From positions 1 to 32,371 of the forward strand of contig CAZTTG010000070.1 of the NCBI GenBank assembly GCA_964615935.1: DNA of 32,371 bases, given 5' to 3'. The notes beneath the pieces were generated by a model. That model was not told where the DNA came from, searched no databases, and worked only from the letters and a program-made list of their open reading frames with translations. This DNA comes from CAZTTG01 sp964615935. GTDB lineage: Bacteria > Planctomycetota > UBA1135 > GCA-002686595. Shown piece after piece: positions 1 to 7,730 of this stretch. The translations under genes were made by a program, and so were the position numbers. Each line of letters opens with the position of its first letter. Positions within the stretch are counted from its first letter, which is position 1.

Positions 1-71
1 GGGGGGGGGGTTGTAGGGTTGTGTTTGGCGCCGGGCGTTGGGGGGGTCGGGGGGGGCCCGGCGGGGCGGGA

Positions 72-203
72 CGCACCGAGGAGTCTGCCAGCTGTGAGGT
101 CCGCTGGTCACTGCTCGGGCCGTGAGTGTTGACACACCCTTGCCTGGACAGGGGTGAGTCCCCCTCGGGCGGGGTGGCTGGTCCGAGCGGACTCCTCGGT
201 GCG
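72..203. repeat. 14-bp inverted repeat pair (72-85 / 190-203)
   Basis: CGCACCGAGGAGTC at 72-85 is the exact reverse complement of 190-203, with a spacer of about 104 bp. The spacer contains a smaller hairpin at 150-165 (AGGGG/CCCCT). The right arm is followed at once by the perfect 206-224 hairpin. No transposase lies between the arms, so a mobile element is not supported. A folded RNA or a remnant repeat element are both possible. Confidence 0.55.
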
Positions 204-354
204 CCGGCGCAGCGAAGCTGCGCCAGGCGGCACCTCGGCCAGGCGCTCACAGCTCGCTTCCTGCCCCCACGGGCCTTCCTTCCAGCCGTGAGGGGAGGAG
301 GGACGCAACGAAGGCACCCCACGGTTCGCCGAGGACACGCGGTGCCCGCGTGGG

Positions 355-466
355 ATGCCTCCGGGGGGTGGAAGACCAGATGGATGCCGCGCTGCGCGCG
401 GCAATGCCTCCCGGCGGAGGAAAGACCTGATGACGAACGCCACATGCTCGGTGCGCTGCGCGCACC
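355..466 (+). repeat. Two tandem units: 28-nt direct repeat plus TGC-loop hairpin
   Basis: Unit A has a direct repeat at 355-382 followed by a 7-bp hairpin with TGC loop at 386-402. Unit B has the related repeat at 404-432 (ATGCCTCC start, GACC-x-GATG end) followed by a 7-bp hairpin with TGC loop at 450-466. Aligned on the loop, the stems differ at two pairs and both changes keep pairing: C-G to T-A at the fifth pair and C-G to G-C at the sixth. Retained pairing with changed sequence suggests selection for structure, although two pairs in one duplicate is limited evidence. Confidence 0.5.
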
Positions 467-511
467 TCGCGTGGCTCCCGGCGCCACTCGGCGCCGGGCG
501 CGGCCAGTGGG

Positions 512-631
512 CCGCGCGGAGACAGGTCCCCTGTCGAGTGGTGGGGCAGACGTCCAGTCGCCGCTGGGCCTGGTCACGTCCCCCGCGCGGAGACGGGTCC
601 TCTGTCCAGTGGCCGGGCAGACGTCCAGTCG
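512..631 (+). repeat. 49-bp direct repeat, two copies (512-560 and 583-631)
   Basis: The copies begin CCGCGCGGAGAC and end CAGACGTCCAGTCG. They differ at about five of 49 positions, with a period of 71 bp. Each contains a six-pair hairpin with a TCC loop. In the first copy (521-535) all pairs are Watson-Crick. In the second (592-606) two pairs become G.U if the plus strand is the RNA, but would be A.C mismatches in a minus-strand RNA. That weakly favours a plus-strand transcript. Confidence 0.6.
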
Positions 632-656
632 GCCTCGAGGGATTCCGCCGCAGACC

Positions 657-1388
657 CTACCGCGACCCCGGCTCGGCGCGGGGGACCTCGAAGCCCTCCC
701 GCGTCCAGCGCTCGACCGTCTCGGCGTACTCGCCCCGGGTCGCGTCCACCTGCCGACGCAGGCCGGAGAGGGTCTTGCTGGGCAGGTCGCGGCTGGCGAA
801 GCGCTTGACCCAGTCCGGCAGGGAGCCGCCGGGGTCGAGGTCCACCCGGTACTCGACCAGGGTGCGCTCGGAGTCCAGGGCGGTCACGCGGTACATCCCC
901 TCCAGGGAGGACATGCGCACGACTCCATGAACCTTCCTTTTCAGCTCGGACTCGACCGCCCGGAAGCGCGCCTCGATCCGGCGGTCGGGCTCCAGGATGA
1001 AGAGCTCGGTGCGCAGGACCACGTCCCGGTCGCTGATCACGAGGGACGCCGGCATGGGGGCGAAGGTGCGGTTGTAGAGGGTGTGGATCCCCTGCTCGTC
1101 CAGGTGTATCAGGCTGAACTCGCGGCAGTTGTGCGACCACTCCGGGTAGCGGGCCACGTCCTGCATCACCGCCACCACCTCGTAGAGGGGGGCCTCCACC
1201 GTGCACTCGGCGCGGATCTCGGGGAAGGAGGGCCGGGAGCCCTGGCGGAGGGAGACCGCGATCCCGCTCCGACGCGAGACCTCGGTCCAGCCCTCCCCCT
1301 CGGGGGAGGGACCGAGGCAACCCGCCGCGAGCAGGGCCAGCAGCGCGACACCCCCTCGAGCGGGGCCTGCGAGGAGCGGGCACTTCAC
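657..1388 (-). CDS. START/SRPBCC-domain lipoprotein
   Basis: This 243-residue protein is probably a lipoprotein: a hydrophobic N-terminus ends in L-A-A-G-C with Cys24 as the lipidation site. Residues about 45-225 look like a START/SRPBCC lipid- or hydrophobe-binding fold. The segment with V-x-x-V-M-Q-D-V-x-x-Y-P-E-W resembles the helix seen in START and polyketide-cyclase-like proteins, followed by alternating strands with a Y-N-R-T-F motif. The ligand cannot be read from the sequence. The start is GTG. A TACCAT hexamer on the minus strand (1395-1400) stands 6 nt before it with no Shine-Dalgarno, so a leaderless transcript is likely. It is divergent from the sulfatase-superfamily gene. The family call is confident; the cellular role is unknown. 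Confidence 0.8.
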   Translation of the reverse strand: MKCPLLAGPARGGVALLALLAAGCLGPSPEGEGWTEVSRRSGIAVSLRQGSRPSFPEIRAECTVEAPLYEVVAVMQDVARYPEWSHNCREFSLIHLDEQGIHTLYNRTFAPMPASLVISDRDVVLRTELFILEPDRRIEARFRAVESELKRKVHGVVRMSSLEGMYRVTALDSERTLVEYRVDLDPGGSLPDWVKRFASRDLPSKTLSGLRRQVDATRGEYAETVERWTREGFEVPRAEPGSR

Positions 1389-1394
1389 GCGGCC

Positions 1395-1400
1395 ATGGTA
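1395..1400 (-). promoter_or_regulatory. Candidate -10 element of a leaderless promoter
   Basis: TACCAT on the minus strand is followed by six bases and then the GTG start of the START-domain gene. The spacing places transcription initiation at or next to the start codon. No convincing -35 is visible. Support comes from the same layout at other genes in this window. Confidence 0.4.
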
Positions 1401-1516
1401 GCGGCGGCCGGCCGGCGAGGGGAGCGGGAGGCGGGGAGGGAGGAATCGGGGACGGAGGGCTCGCGGGCGCGTTGATTCGCCCGTAGGCCTCTGCCAGAGT
1501 GTCGGCCGAGCCTCCC

Positions 1517-3088
1517 ATGCCCTCCCGAACCCGAACCGCGATCCTCGCCCTGGTCCTGGCCGCCGGCCCGGGTCCGGGCTGCTCGCCGGCCCCCCGGCCC
1601 GATCCGGAGCAGCGCGGCGGGCACGTCGTGCTGATCTCGGTGGACACCCTGCGGGCCGACCACCTGGGGTGCTACGGGAACCCGACGGTGAGGACGCCCG
1701 CCATCGACGCCCTGGCGGCCGAGGGGATCCGCCTCCGCGACCTGACCGCCACGGCGCCCACCACCCTGGCCTCGCACCTCTCGCTCTTCACCGGCAACTA
1801 CCCCCACACCCACGGCATCGTGCGCAACGGCTGGACGGTCAACCCGGCCAACCAGACCCTGGCCGAGCTCATGCGCATGGCCGGCTACCGCACCGCGGCG
1901 GTGATCGGCTCCTTCGCCCTCTCCAGCATCACCGGCTTCGACCAGGGCTTCGACCACTACGACGAGGACTTCGACGAGCGCATCCGCTACGAGGACCTGG
2001 AGCCCAACCAGCGCCGGGCGGCTTCCACCACCGACGCCGCCATCGCCCTCCTCGAGGACCTGGGGGACGAGAGCCTGTTCCTGTTCCTGCACTACTTCGA
2101 TCCCCACCACCCCTACGACCCGCCGGCGCCCTACGACACCATGTACCTGCCCGCGGCCAAGGACATCAAGGGGGACCTGCGCGACCAGCGCCGCGCGGTG
2201 GCCGCCCAGCAGAAGGCCATCACCGGCCGCGAGGAGGGCCTGGACAACGTCATCGTGCACGGCCTCAGCCGGCAGCTGGTCACCGGCTGCGATGGCCAGC
2301 CGCGGGACATCGATCCCAAGCTGGCGGCGCGCTACGCGGGCGAGGTGAGCTACGTGGACGAGCACGTGGGCCGGATCTTCGACGAGCTGAAGCGGCGCGG
2401 GATGTGGGAGGACTCGCTGGTGATCTTCACCTCCGATCACGGCGAGACCTTCTGGGAGCACGCCGACTTCTGGAACCACGGGCTGTGCGTGTACGAGACC
2501 ACCGTCCAGATCCCCCTGATCCTCAAGCTGCCGGGCGGGGAGGGCGCCGGGGGCGAGATCGCCACGCCCCTGTCCAACGCGGACCTCCTGCCCACCCTGG
2601 TCGAGCTCCTGGGGCTGGCGGAGCCCGAGCGGGTCGAGGGGCGCAGCTTCCTGGCGGCGCTCGAGGGCCGCCCGCTCGAGCCGGCCGCGGTGTTCAGCGG
2701 AGCCACCCAGCCCGCGCGCCAGGAGAAGGCCGACATGGTGTGGATGGGCGAGCGCAAGTCGAAGGCGGTACGCCAGGGCCGCTTCAAGCTGGTCCGCACG
2801 CCCTACCTGGAGCTGGAGGAGCTGTATGACCTCGACGCCGACCCGGGCGAGCGAAGGAACCTCCTGATGGGAGGCGACGCCGCCGCGCGGGAGCGGGCGG
2901 AGGGGATGCGCGCGGTGCTGGAGGGATGGGCCGACTCGGCCGGTCCCCTGCCCAGCGGCTTCAACTTCCAGTACCACCAGGAGATGAAGAAGCAGCTCGA
3001 GGACGGCGAGGTCTCGGACCGCCTCCGGGGCCTCGGCTACGCGGGGGAGGGGGACGAGCCGGAGGGCGCCGGGGGGGGCGAGCGGTAG
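1517..3088 (+). CDS. Sulfatase-superfamily protein with Thr at the nucleophile position
   Basis: This 523-residue exported protein belongs to the alkaline phosphatase/sulfatase superfamily. An N-terminal hydrophobic segment ends in Cys22, but the lipobox (G-P-G-C) is imperfect. The metal-binding V-D-T-L-R-A-D motif starts at residue 42, and S-D-H-G-E lies near residue 306. Where formylglycine sulfatases carry C/S-x-P-x-R, this protein has T83-L-A-S-H87 just before L-S-L-F-T-G. The cysteine or serine that is converted to formylglycine is therefore absent, so it is more likely a phospho- or sulfo-transferase-like hydrolase using Thr, or an inactive relative. An in-frame GTG at 1499 also exists; I prefer ATG 1517 because it gives a normal signal sequence. 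It converges on the AsmA-like gene, 24 bp away. Confidence 0.87.
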   Translation: MPSRTRTAILALVLAAGPGPGCSPAPRPDPEQRGGHVVLISVDTLRADHLGCYGNPTVRTPAIDALAAEGIRLRDLTATAPTTLASHLSLFTGNYPHTHGIVRNGWTVNPANQTLAELMRMAGYRTAAVIGSFALSSITGFDQGFDHYDEDFDERIRYEDLEPNQRRAASTTDAAIALLEDLGDESLFLFLHYFDPHHPYDPPAPYDTMYLPAAKDIKGDLRDQRRAVAAQQKAITGREEGLDNVIVHGLSRQLVTGCDGQPRDIDPKLAARYAGEVSYVDEHVGRIFDELKRRGMWEDSLVIFTSDHGETFWEHADFWNHGLCVYETTVQIPLILKLPGGEGAGGEIATPLSNADLLPTLVELLGLAEPERVEGRSFLAALEGRPLEPAAVFSGATQPARQEKADMVWMGERKSKAVRQGRFKLVRTPYLELEELYDLDADPGERRNLLMGGDAAARERAEGMRAVLEGWADSAGPLPSGFNFQYHQEMKKQLEDGEVSDRLRGLGYAGEGDEPEGAGGGER

Positions 3089-3099
3089 TCGGAATCGCG

Positions 3100-3112
3100 G
3101 AGGCGCGGCCTC
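3100..3112. terminator. Hairpin in the convergent gap
   Basis: GAGGC-GCG-GCCTC is a perfect 5-bp stem in the 24-bp gap between two convergent genes and adjoins the stop codon at 3113. There is no T-tract on either side, so it is at most a GC-hairpin type of bidirectional terminator. Confidence 0.3.
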
Positions 3113-3913
3113 TCAGTCGTCGAGCAGGCCTCCCAGCCCCTCCTTGACCTTGTCCCCGAGACCCTCGGGCAGGCTCTCGCCGAGCCCCTCGGTGAGGTCG
3201 CCCAGCGATTGCTCCAGCTGGCCGGACCAGTCCGAGCCCAGGTCCGTCAGGCGGCCGCCCAGGCCCTCGAGGAGCTCGGGGGGCACCCCGTCGATCCGCA
3301 GCGAGGCCGACAGCAGGGTCTGGACGACCTCCGAGATCAGCTCGGAGGTGGTGTAGCCCTCGCCCTCCGCGCCCAGGTCGCGCAGGACGATCGAGGGGAC
3401 CTTCAGGTTCGAGCTGGTCATCAGCCTGGCGTTCAGGGTGATGTCCTCCATGACGAGCTCGCGGATCACGAAGCGCTTGCCGCCCCTCGGCTCCTCCGCC
3501 GGCTCGGCCTCGCCCGAGCCGAAGCGCTCCAGGCTCTCAAGGATGGCGTCCCAGTTGTTCTTGCCCTCCAGCCGCTCCAGGGAGAGCTCGATGCCGCTGA
3601 GCTTCAGGAGCGGCACCTCGATCACGTCGGAGGTCAGCGCCGTCAGGGGGAGCTCGAGGTGGGTGCCGCCGAGGGTCAGGAAGCGCTCGGTCTCGAAGCC
3701 CAGGGGGTTGTCGATCTCCAGGCCCACCAGCTCGTACTGGCCCGAGAGGACGCCGACGTCGGCGCCCTTCAGGCGCGTCTCGACACCCAGGGCATAGGTG
3801 CCGCCCTCCTCCACGGCCGCCACCGCCGCCTTGTCGAGCAGGATGCCGCCGAAGAACCAGCCGAGGGTCGCGAGGACGATGAGGACGACGAGGAGCCGGA
3901 TGAGGAGCTTCAT
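3113..3913 (-). CDS. AsmA-like single-pass membrane protein
   Basis: This 266-residue protein starts with a classic membrane anchor at about residues 4-24 (many Leu/Val/Ile, then G-W-F-F-G-G). An AsmA-like stretch follows, with a G-V-x-T-x-L-K-G-A-D-V segment and then repeated beta-strand-like units ending in I-x-N-P-L-G-F. Such proteins act in the periplasm and are linked to lipid transport or outer-membrane assembly. The last 60 residues are Gly/Leu-rich amphipathic helices with repeated G-L-G motifs. I chose the ATG at 3911-3913 because it opens the anchor; the frame stays open far upstream but lacks coding character. A TGCAAT hexamer (minus strand, 3923-3928) may be its -10. The family call is by pattern only, so I hold it at moderate confidence. 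Confidence 0.75.
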   Translation of the reverse strand: MKLLIRLLVVLIVLATLGWFFGGILLDKAAVAAVEEGGTYALGVETRLKGADVGVLSGQYELVGLEIDNPLGFETERFLTLGGTHLELPLTALTSDVIEVPLLKLSGIELSLERLEGKNNWDAILESLERFGSGEAEPAEEPRGGKRFVIRELVMEDITLNARLMTSSNLKVPSIVLRDLGAEGEGYTTSELISEVVQTLLSASLRIDGVPPELLEGLGGRLTDLGSDWSGQLEQSLGDLTEGLGESLPEGLGDKVKEGLGGLLDD

Positions 3914-4111
3914 GATCCGGCCATTGCAGGGGCTGGAGGCGGGCGGGTCAACCCCGCCGCCCGAGCGGCCCGCGAGGGGCCGGGGCGCGGATCCCGGGGA
4001 AATCCGACCCGAGTCGCAACCGGAGCCGGGAGGGCCGGTCCCCGCCCCAGACTCCGCCTCGAGCGGAGGGCGCACGTCGCGAGACACCCTGTTGTAAGGA
4101 CTGGAGAGCGA

Positions 4112-5062
4112 ATGAAATTCAGCGAGTGGAAGGGCGGGCCGGGCCCGCTGGGTTGGATCCTGGGGATGGCGGTGCTCACGGGAGCGGCCTGGGCGGGGGA
4201 TCCCGCCGCACCGCCCGCCCCGTCCGACGGGCCGGAGCTGGTGGCCTTCGCCAGCGGCGACGGCGGGCTCTGCCTGCGGCTGGAGGGGGGGCCGGCCTTC
4301 GGCGTCGGCCGGCTCCTGCTGTGGGAGGGGGCCGGGCCCGGCGGCGCCCGGGCGGCCCAGATGATCCGGCTGGGCTCGGACGGCTCCTGGTCGGAGCGAT
4401 GGCCGGCCGCGGCGGCCCGGGCCGTGGGCGGCTGGAGCGCCCGGGCCGAGGTCCGCGGCGGGCCGCCCATGGCGTCGACCTGGGGCGTCCAGGTCACCGC
4501 GACCATCGGCCTGCCGCCGGCCGGGAGCGCGCCGCCCTCGGTCTGGCAGCGCGGCGACGTCCTGATCAACGAGTTCATGAAGGACCCCGCCTTCGTGTCC
4601 GACTCCAAGGGGGAGTGGATCGAGCTCTACAACGCCACCGACCACGTGGTGAACATCGAGGGCTGGGTGCTCCGGGACCGGGGCAGCAACTACCACCTCA
4701 TCGTCAACGGCGGGCAGCGCATCGAGCTGACGCCGGGCGAGCACTTCGTGCTGGGCATCAACGACGATCCGCTGCTGAACGGCGGGGTGGTGGTGGACTA
4801 CCGCTACTCCTCCTTCACCCTGTCGAACGGCGCCGACGAGGTCCTGCTCTACAACCGGGGCGGTCTGCTGATCGACCAGATCGAGTACGACGACGGCGTC
4901 CAGTGGCCCGACAGCGCGGGCCGCTCGATCAGCCTGTCGGCCGCGGCCCAGAACGCGGCGGCCAACGACCTGGGCGCCAACTGGTGCCACTCCAGCGTCG
5001 CGCTGGGCGGGAGCAACCCGGACCAGGGCACCCCGGGCCTGCCCAACGATCCCTGCCGCTGA
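4112..5062 (+). CDS. Secreted lamin-tail-domain (LTD) protein
   Basis: This 316-residue exported protein has a signal peptide ending near A-W-A (residues 26-28). The middle region (about 30-145) is not recognised. A lamin-tail domain spans about 150-275, seen in I-N-E-F-M-K-D-P, G-E-W-I-E-L-Y-N, N-I-E-G-W-V-L and the late R-S-I-S-L motif. LTDs are immunoglobulin-like folds found in many bacterial exoproteins, often beside nucleases or metallo-beta-lactamases, and probably mediate binding. GGAG about 7 nt upstream supports the ATG at 4112. The LTD closely resembles the C-terminal LTD of the next gene, down to the shared C-terminal G-T-P-G...N-D-P-C ending, so the two arose by duplication. Binding partner unknown. 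Confidence 0.85.
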   Translation: MKFSEWKGGPGPLGWILGMAVLTGAAWAGDPAAPPAPSDGPELVAFASGDGGLCLRLEGGPAFGVGRLLLWEGAGPGGARAAQMIRLGSDGSWSERWPAAAARAVGGWSARAEVRGGPPMASTWGVQVTATIGLPPAGSAPPSVWQRGDVLINEFMKDPAFVSDSKGEWIELYNATDHVVNIEGWVLRDRGSNYHLIVNGGQRIELTPGEHFVLGINDDPLLNGGVVVDYRYSSFTLSNGADEVLLYNRGGLLIDQIEYDDGVQWPDSAGRSISLSAAAQNAAANDLGANWCHSSVALGGSNPDQGTPGLPNDPCR

Positions 5063-5273
5063 TCTGCGGCACAACGCGCTCCGGAGCGGCGCCGGGCCCG
5101 CAAGGGGGATCCCGGCGGCCGCGGGGGCGGACCGCGTCGGGTTCCCGATGGGAGCCGGGCCCCGACGCGCCCTCCGGACCGCGTTCCCGCCCGGGGCGCC
5201 GTGGATCGGGCCCCGGGCGGGCCTCGGCCGCCCCTTCATGCGGCGGGGCCGGGCCGCCCAATCGGGCCCCGGG

Positions 5274-5282
5274 TGCTATAAC
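5274..5282 (+). promoter_or_regulatory. Extended -10 promoter of the MBL-LTD gene
   Basis: TGCTATAAC matches the extended -10 consensus TGnTATAAT at eight of nine positions. No -35 is recognisable, as expected for extended -10 promoters. Transcription would begin near 5289, leaving a C-rich leader of about 33 nt without a Shine-Dalgarno before the ATG at 5322. Confidence 0.5.
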
Positions 5283-5321
5283 AGAGGTGGCTCGCACCCA
5301 CCCCCAGCCCCCCCAGCCCCC

Positions 5322-7715
5322 ATGAAGTACCCCCGGCTCCGCCCGAGGCGGCTGTCCCTCGCGCTCCTCCTGGCGCTGCCGGCCGCGGCCGGCGACGTGG
5401 AGGTCCACGTCATCGACGTGGACCAGGCCCTGTCGGTCTACGTCCAGGGGCCCACGGGCGACGGGTTGCTCGTGGACGGGGGCAGGCCCGGAGACGGCAC
5501 CGGATCCATCGTGCCCCTGCTGCAGGGCCTGGGGGTGGGCGACCTCGAGTACTCGGTTCTGACCCACTACCACGAGGACCACTGCGGCGGGCTCGACGAG
5601 GTCCTCAATGCGGGCTACAAGCCCAGTGTCGCGGCCTACGACCGGGGAGACGTGAACCGGCCCTCCAACTCCCAGGTCACCCAGTACCTCGCCGCGGTCT
5701 CCGGCGTGCGGGCCACCCTCACGGCGGGCCAGGTGATCGACCTGGGCGGGGGCGCCACGGTCCAGGTGCTGTGCGCCAACGGCCAGTACATCGGCGGCCA
5801 GGTCAGCGTCAACGGCGCCACCCAGGAGGAGAACGCGCGCTCGATCGCGGTGGTGGTGAGCTACGGCGACTTCGACTGCTACATCGGGGGCGACGTGACC
5901 GGCGGCGGCCTGGGCACGCCCGACGTCGAGGGCCCGGCGGTGTCGGCCCACGGCCAGGTCGAGATGGCGGTGCCGGCCCACCACGGCTCGAACACCAGCT
6001 CGCAGACCGGGGCGGTCAACACCCTGGCGCCCAGCCTGGTGGTCCACTCCGCCGGCCTGGACAACGGCTACGGCCACCCCACCGAGACCACCATCAAGCA
6101 CTGGAGCAACCCCACGGCCACGCGGGTGCAGTGGTGCACCACCCCGGGGGACACGACCACCTCGAACGACAACGGCAGCTTCGTGGTGGCCGATGGCCAC
6201 GTGTCGGTGGCCTCCGACGGCGCCACCTTCACGGTGACCCGCCACGCCGGCGGCGAGACCGTGGACTTCGCCACCTTCGAGCAGCCGGGGACGCCGGCCG
6301 GCACCCAGGACGTCTGCGTCAGCGAGCTCCTGGTGGACCCGGCCGGCTCCCAGGACGTCTACGGCGACTGGTTCGAGCTGGCCAACGTCGCCGGCGAGGA
6401 CCGCGACGTCTACGGGATGCGCTTCACCACCGGGGGCAAGACCTTCACGGTGGCCAGCCGCGTGCTCCTGGCGCCGGACGAGCGCTTCGTCGTCGGAGCC
6501 GACGGCCGCCGGTCGCGCAACGGCCAGGTCTTCCTGGGCCTGGGCGGCCCCTGGGACGACTTCTACCTCTCCAACGGCAACGACTCCCTGCTGGTGAAGA
6601 CCCAGGGGGGCGCGACCGTCGAGCAGGTGTCCTGGGGGGCCTCCGCCATCCCGGTGGTGCCCGGGGTCTCGGCCGAGCGCGTCGACCTCTTCGGCGCCCC
6701 GACCGCGGCCAACTTCGCCGACGCCAGCACCGCCTGGGCCGGCGGGGACCTGGGGACGCCCGGCGAGCGGAACGCCGCCGAGCCGCCGCCCTGCCCCGAC
6801 CCGATCTTCTACGGCACCGGCAAGGTGACCTCGATCGGCACCATCCCCATCGCCCTGTGGGAGGGGACCCCCAGCCTCCTGACCAACGACTTCTCCATCC
6901 GGCTCCTGGGCGCCGTGCCCAACAAGCCGGGGATCGGCTTCTACGGGCTGGCCCCCGCCTCGATCCCGTTCATGGGGCACCTCCTCTACGCCCAGCCCCC
7001 GGTCAAGCGCCTGCCGGTGCAGCTCATCGACGCCACGGGCAAGACCAGCTACGCCGTGCCCATCGACGCCACCATGCCGGGGACCGAGCGCTACTACCAG
7101 TTCTGGTTCCGCGATCCCCAGCACCTGGACGGCACCGGAGTGGGGCTGTCCAGCGCCCTGGAGGTGCACTTCTGCCCCCTGTCCGGAGGAGGACCTCCGG
7201 GGGTGGGGGACGTGGTGATCTGCGAGTTCATGAAGGACCCGGCCTTCGTCTCCGACACGGATGGCGAGTGGGTGGAGGTCCACAACGTCACCGACGCGGC
7301 CATCGACATCGAGGGGTGGATCCTGTCCGACGACGGGAGCGACGTGCACGTGATCGACAACGGCGGCGCGGGCGTGATCATCCCCGCAGGCAGCTACTTC
7401 GTCCTGGGCCGCAACGCGAACGCCGGCCAGAACGGGGGGATCGCGGTGGACTACGAGTACGCGGGCTTCTATCTCGGCAACGGCGCGGACGAGATCGTCA
7501 TCAGCAACGCCAGCGCCCAGGAGATCGACCGCATCGCCTACGACGACGGCATCCTGTGGCCGGACAGCTACGGCCGCTCCATCAGCCTCACCGCCGGCGT
7601 GCTGGACGCGACCCTGAACGACGATCCCGGGTACTGGTGCCACTCCACCACGCCCATCGGCGGTGGCAACCCCGACACCGGGACTCCCGGGGCGGCCAAC
7701 GACCCCTGCCCCTAA
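5322..7715 (+). CDS. Secreted ComEC-type metallo-beta-lactamase with two LTDs
   Basis: This 797-residue exported protein has a signal peptide at residues 1-24 and a metallo-beta-lactamase fold at about 25-310. The metal ligands are visible: T-H82-Y-H84-E-D86-H87, Asp191 in Y-I-G-G-D, the H220-H221-G-S-N pair and H252 in G-H-P-T-E. This pattern matches the C-terminal domain of ComEC/Rec2 and related secreted hydrolases, but there are no competence transmembrane segments. Two lamin-tail domains follow, at about 330-440 and 630-797, separated by an unrecognised beta-rich region. A secreted nuclease or phosphodiesterase tethered by LTDs is a reasonable inference; the substrate is unknown. It lies 259 bp after the simpler LTD gene and has its own promoter. 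Confidence 0.87.
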   Translation: MKYPRLRPRRLSLALLLALPAAAGDVEVHVIDVDQALSVYVQGPTGDGLLVDGGRPGDGTGSIVPLLQGLGVGDLEYSVLTHYHEDHCGGLDEVLNAGYKPSVAAYDRGDVNRPSNSQVTQYLAAVSGVRATLTAGQVIDLGGGATVQVLCANGQYIGGQVSVNGATQEENARSIAVVVSYGDFDCYIGGDVTGGGLGTPDVEGPAVSAHGQVEMAVPAHHGSNTSSQTGAVNTLAPSLVVHSAGLDNGYGHPTETTIKHWSNPTATRVQWCTTPGDTTTSNDNGSFVVADGHVSVASDGATFTVTRHAGGETVDFATFEQPGTPAGTQDVCVSELLVDPAGSQDVYGDWFELANVAGEDRDVYGMRFTTGGKTFTVASRVLLAPDERFVVGADGRRSRNGQVFLGLGGPWDDFYLSNGNDSLLVKTQGGATVEQVSWGASAIPVVPGVSAERVDLFGAPTAANFADASTAWAGGDLGTPGERNAAEPPPCPDPIFYGTGKVTSIGTIPIALWEGTPSLLTNDFSIRLLGAVPNKPGIGFYGLAPASIPFMGHLLYAQPPVKRLPVQLIDATGKTSYAVPIDATMPGTERYYQFWFRDPQHLDGTGVGLSSALEVHFCPLSGGGPPGVGDVVICEFMKDPAFVSDTDGEWVEVHNVTDAAIDIEGWILSDDGSDVHVIDNGGAGVIIPAGSYFVLGRNANAGQNGGIAVDYEYAGFYLGNGADEIVISNASAQEIDRIAYDDGILWPDSYGRSISLTAGVLDATLNDDPGYWCHSTTPIGGGNPDTGTPGAANDPCP

Positions 7716-7721
7716 CAGGGG
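7709..7721. terminator. Stop-codon-spanning hairpin
   Basis: CCCCT-AAC-AGGGG is a perfect 5-bp stem that contains the TAA stop of the MBL-LTD gene. It sits in the short convergent gap before the minus-strand sulfatase operon ends at 7731, so it could serve both directions. There is no T-tract. Read on the minus strand it also resembles the palindrome upstream of the 27108 and 31279 genes, with a loop one base shorter. Confidence 0.35.
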
Positions 7722-7730
7722 GGCGCGGCC

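Larger units (their letters stand above)
1..656. other. Gene-free repeat- and hairpin-rich region
   Basis: I see no credible gene here; open frames on either strand have arginine/proline/glycine-rich compositions and no recognisable domain. The first 70 bases are guanine-run low-complexity sequence that could form G-quadruplexes or mark an assembly edge. A 14-bp perfect inverted repeat lies at 72-85 and 190-203. Perfect hairpins are visible at 206-224 (8-bp stem, GAA loop), 386-402, 450-466, 477-498 (9-bp stem, ACTC loop), 498-517 and 521-535. Two families of direct repeats are annotated separately. The region lies downstream of the minus-strand START-domain gene. Confidence 0.6.

Noticed and set aside
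72..203. Insertion sequence bounded by inverted repeats
   Set aside because: The space between the arms is about 104 bp with no transposase and no target-site duplication visible.
108..443. Small minus-strand frame in the gene-free start region
   Set aside because: It crosses the hairpins and repeats, has no ribosome site and a low-complexity Arg/Pro/Ser composition.
1499..1516. GTG start for the sulfatase-superfamily gene
   Set aside because: It adds six residues before a normal signal sequence and lacks a Shine-Dalgarno; ATG 1517 fits better.
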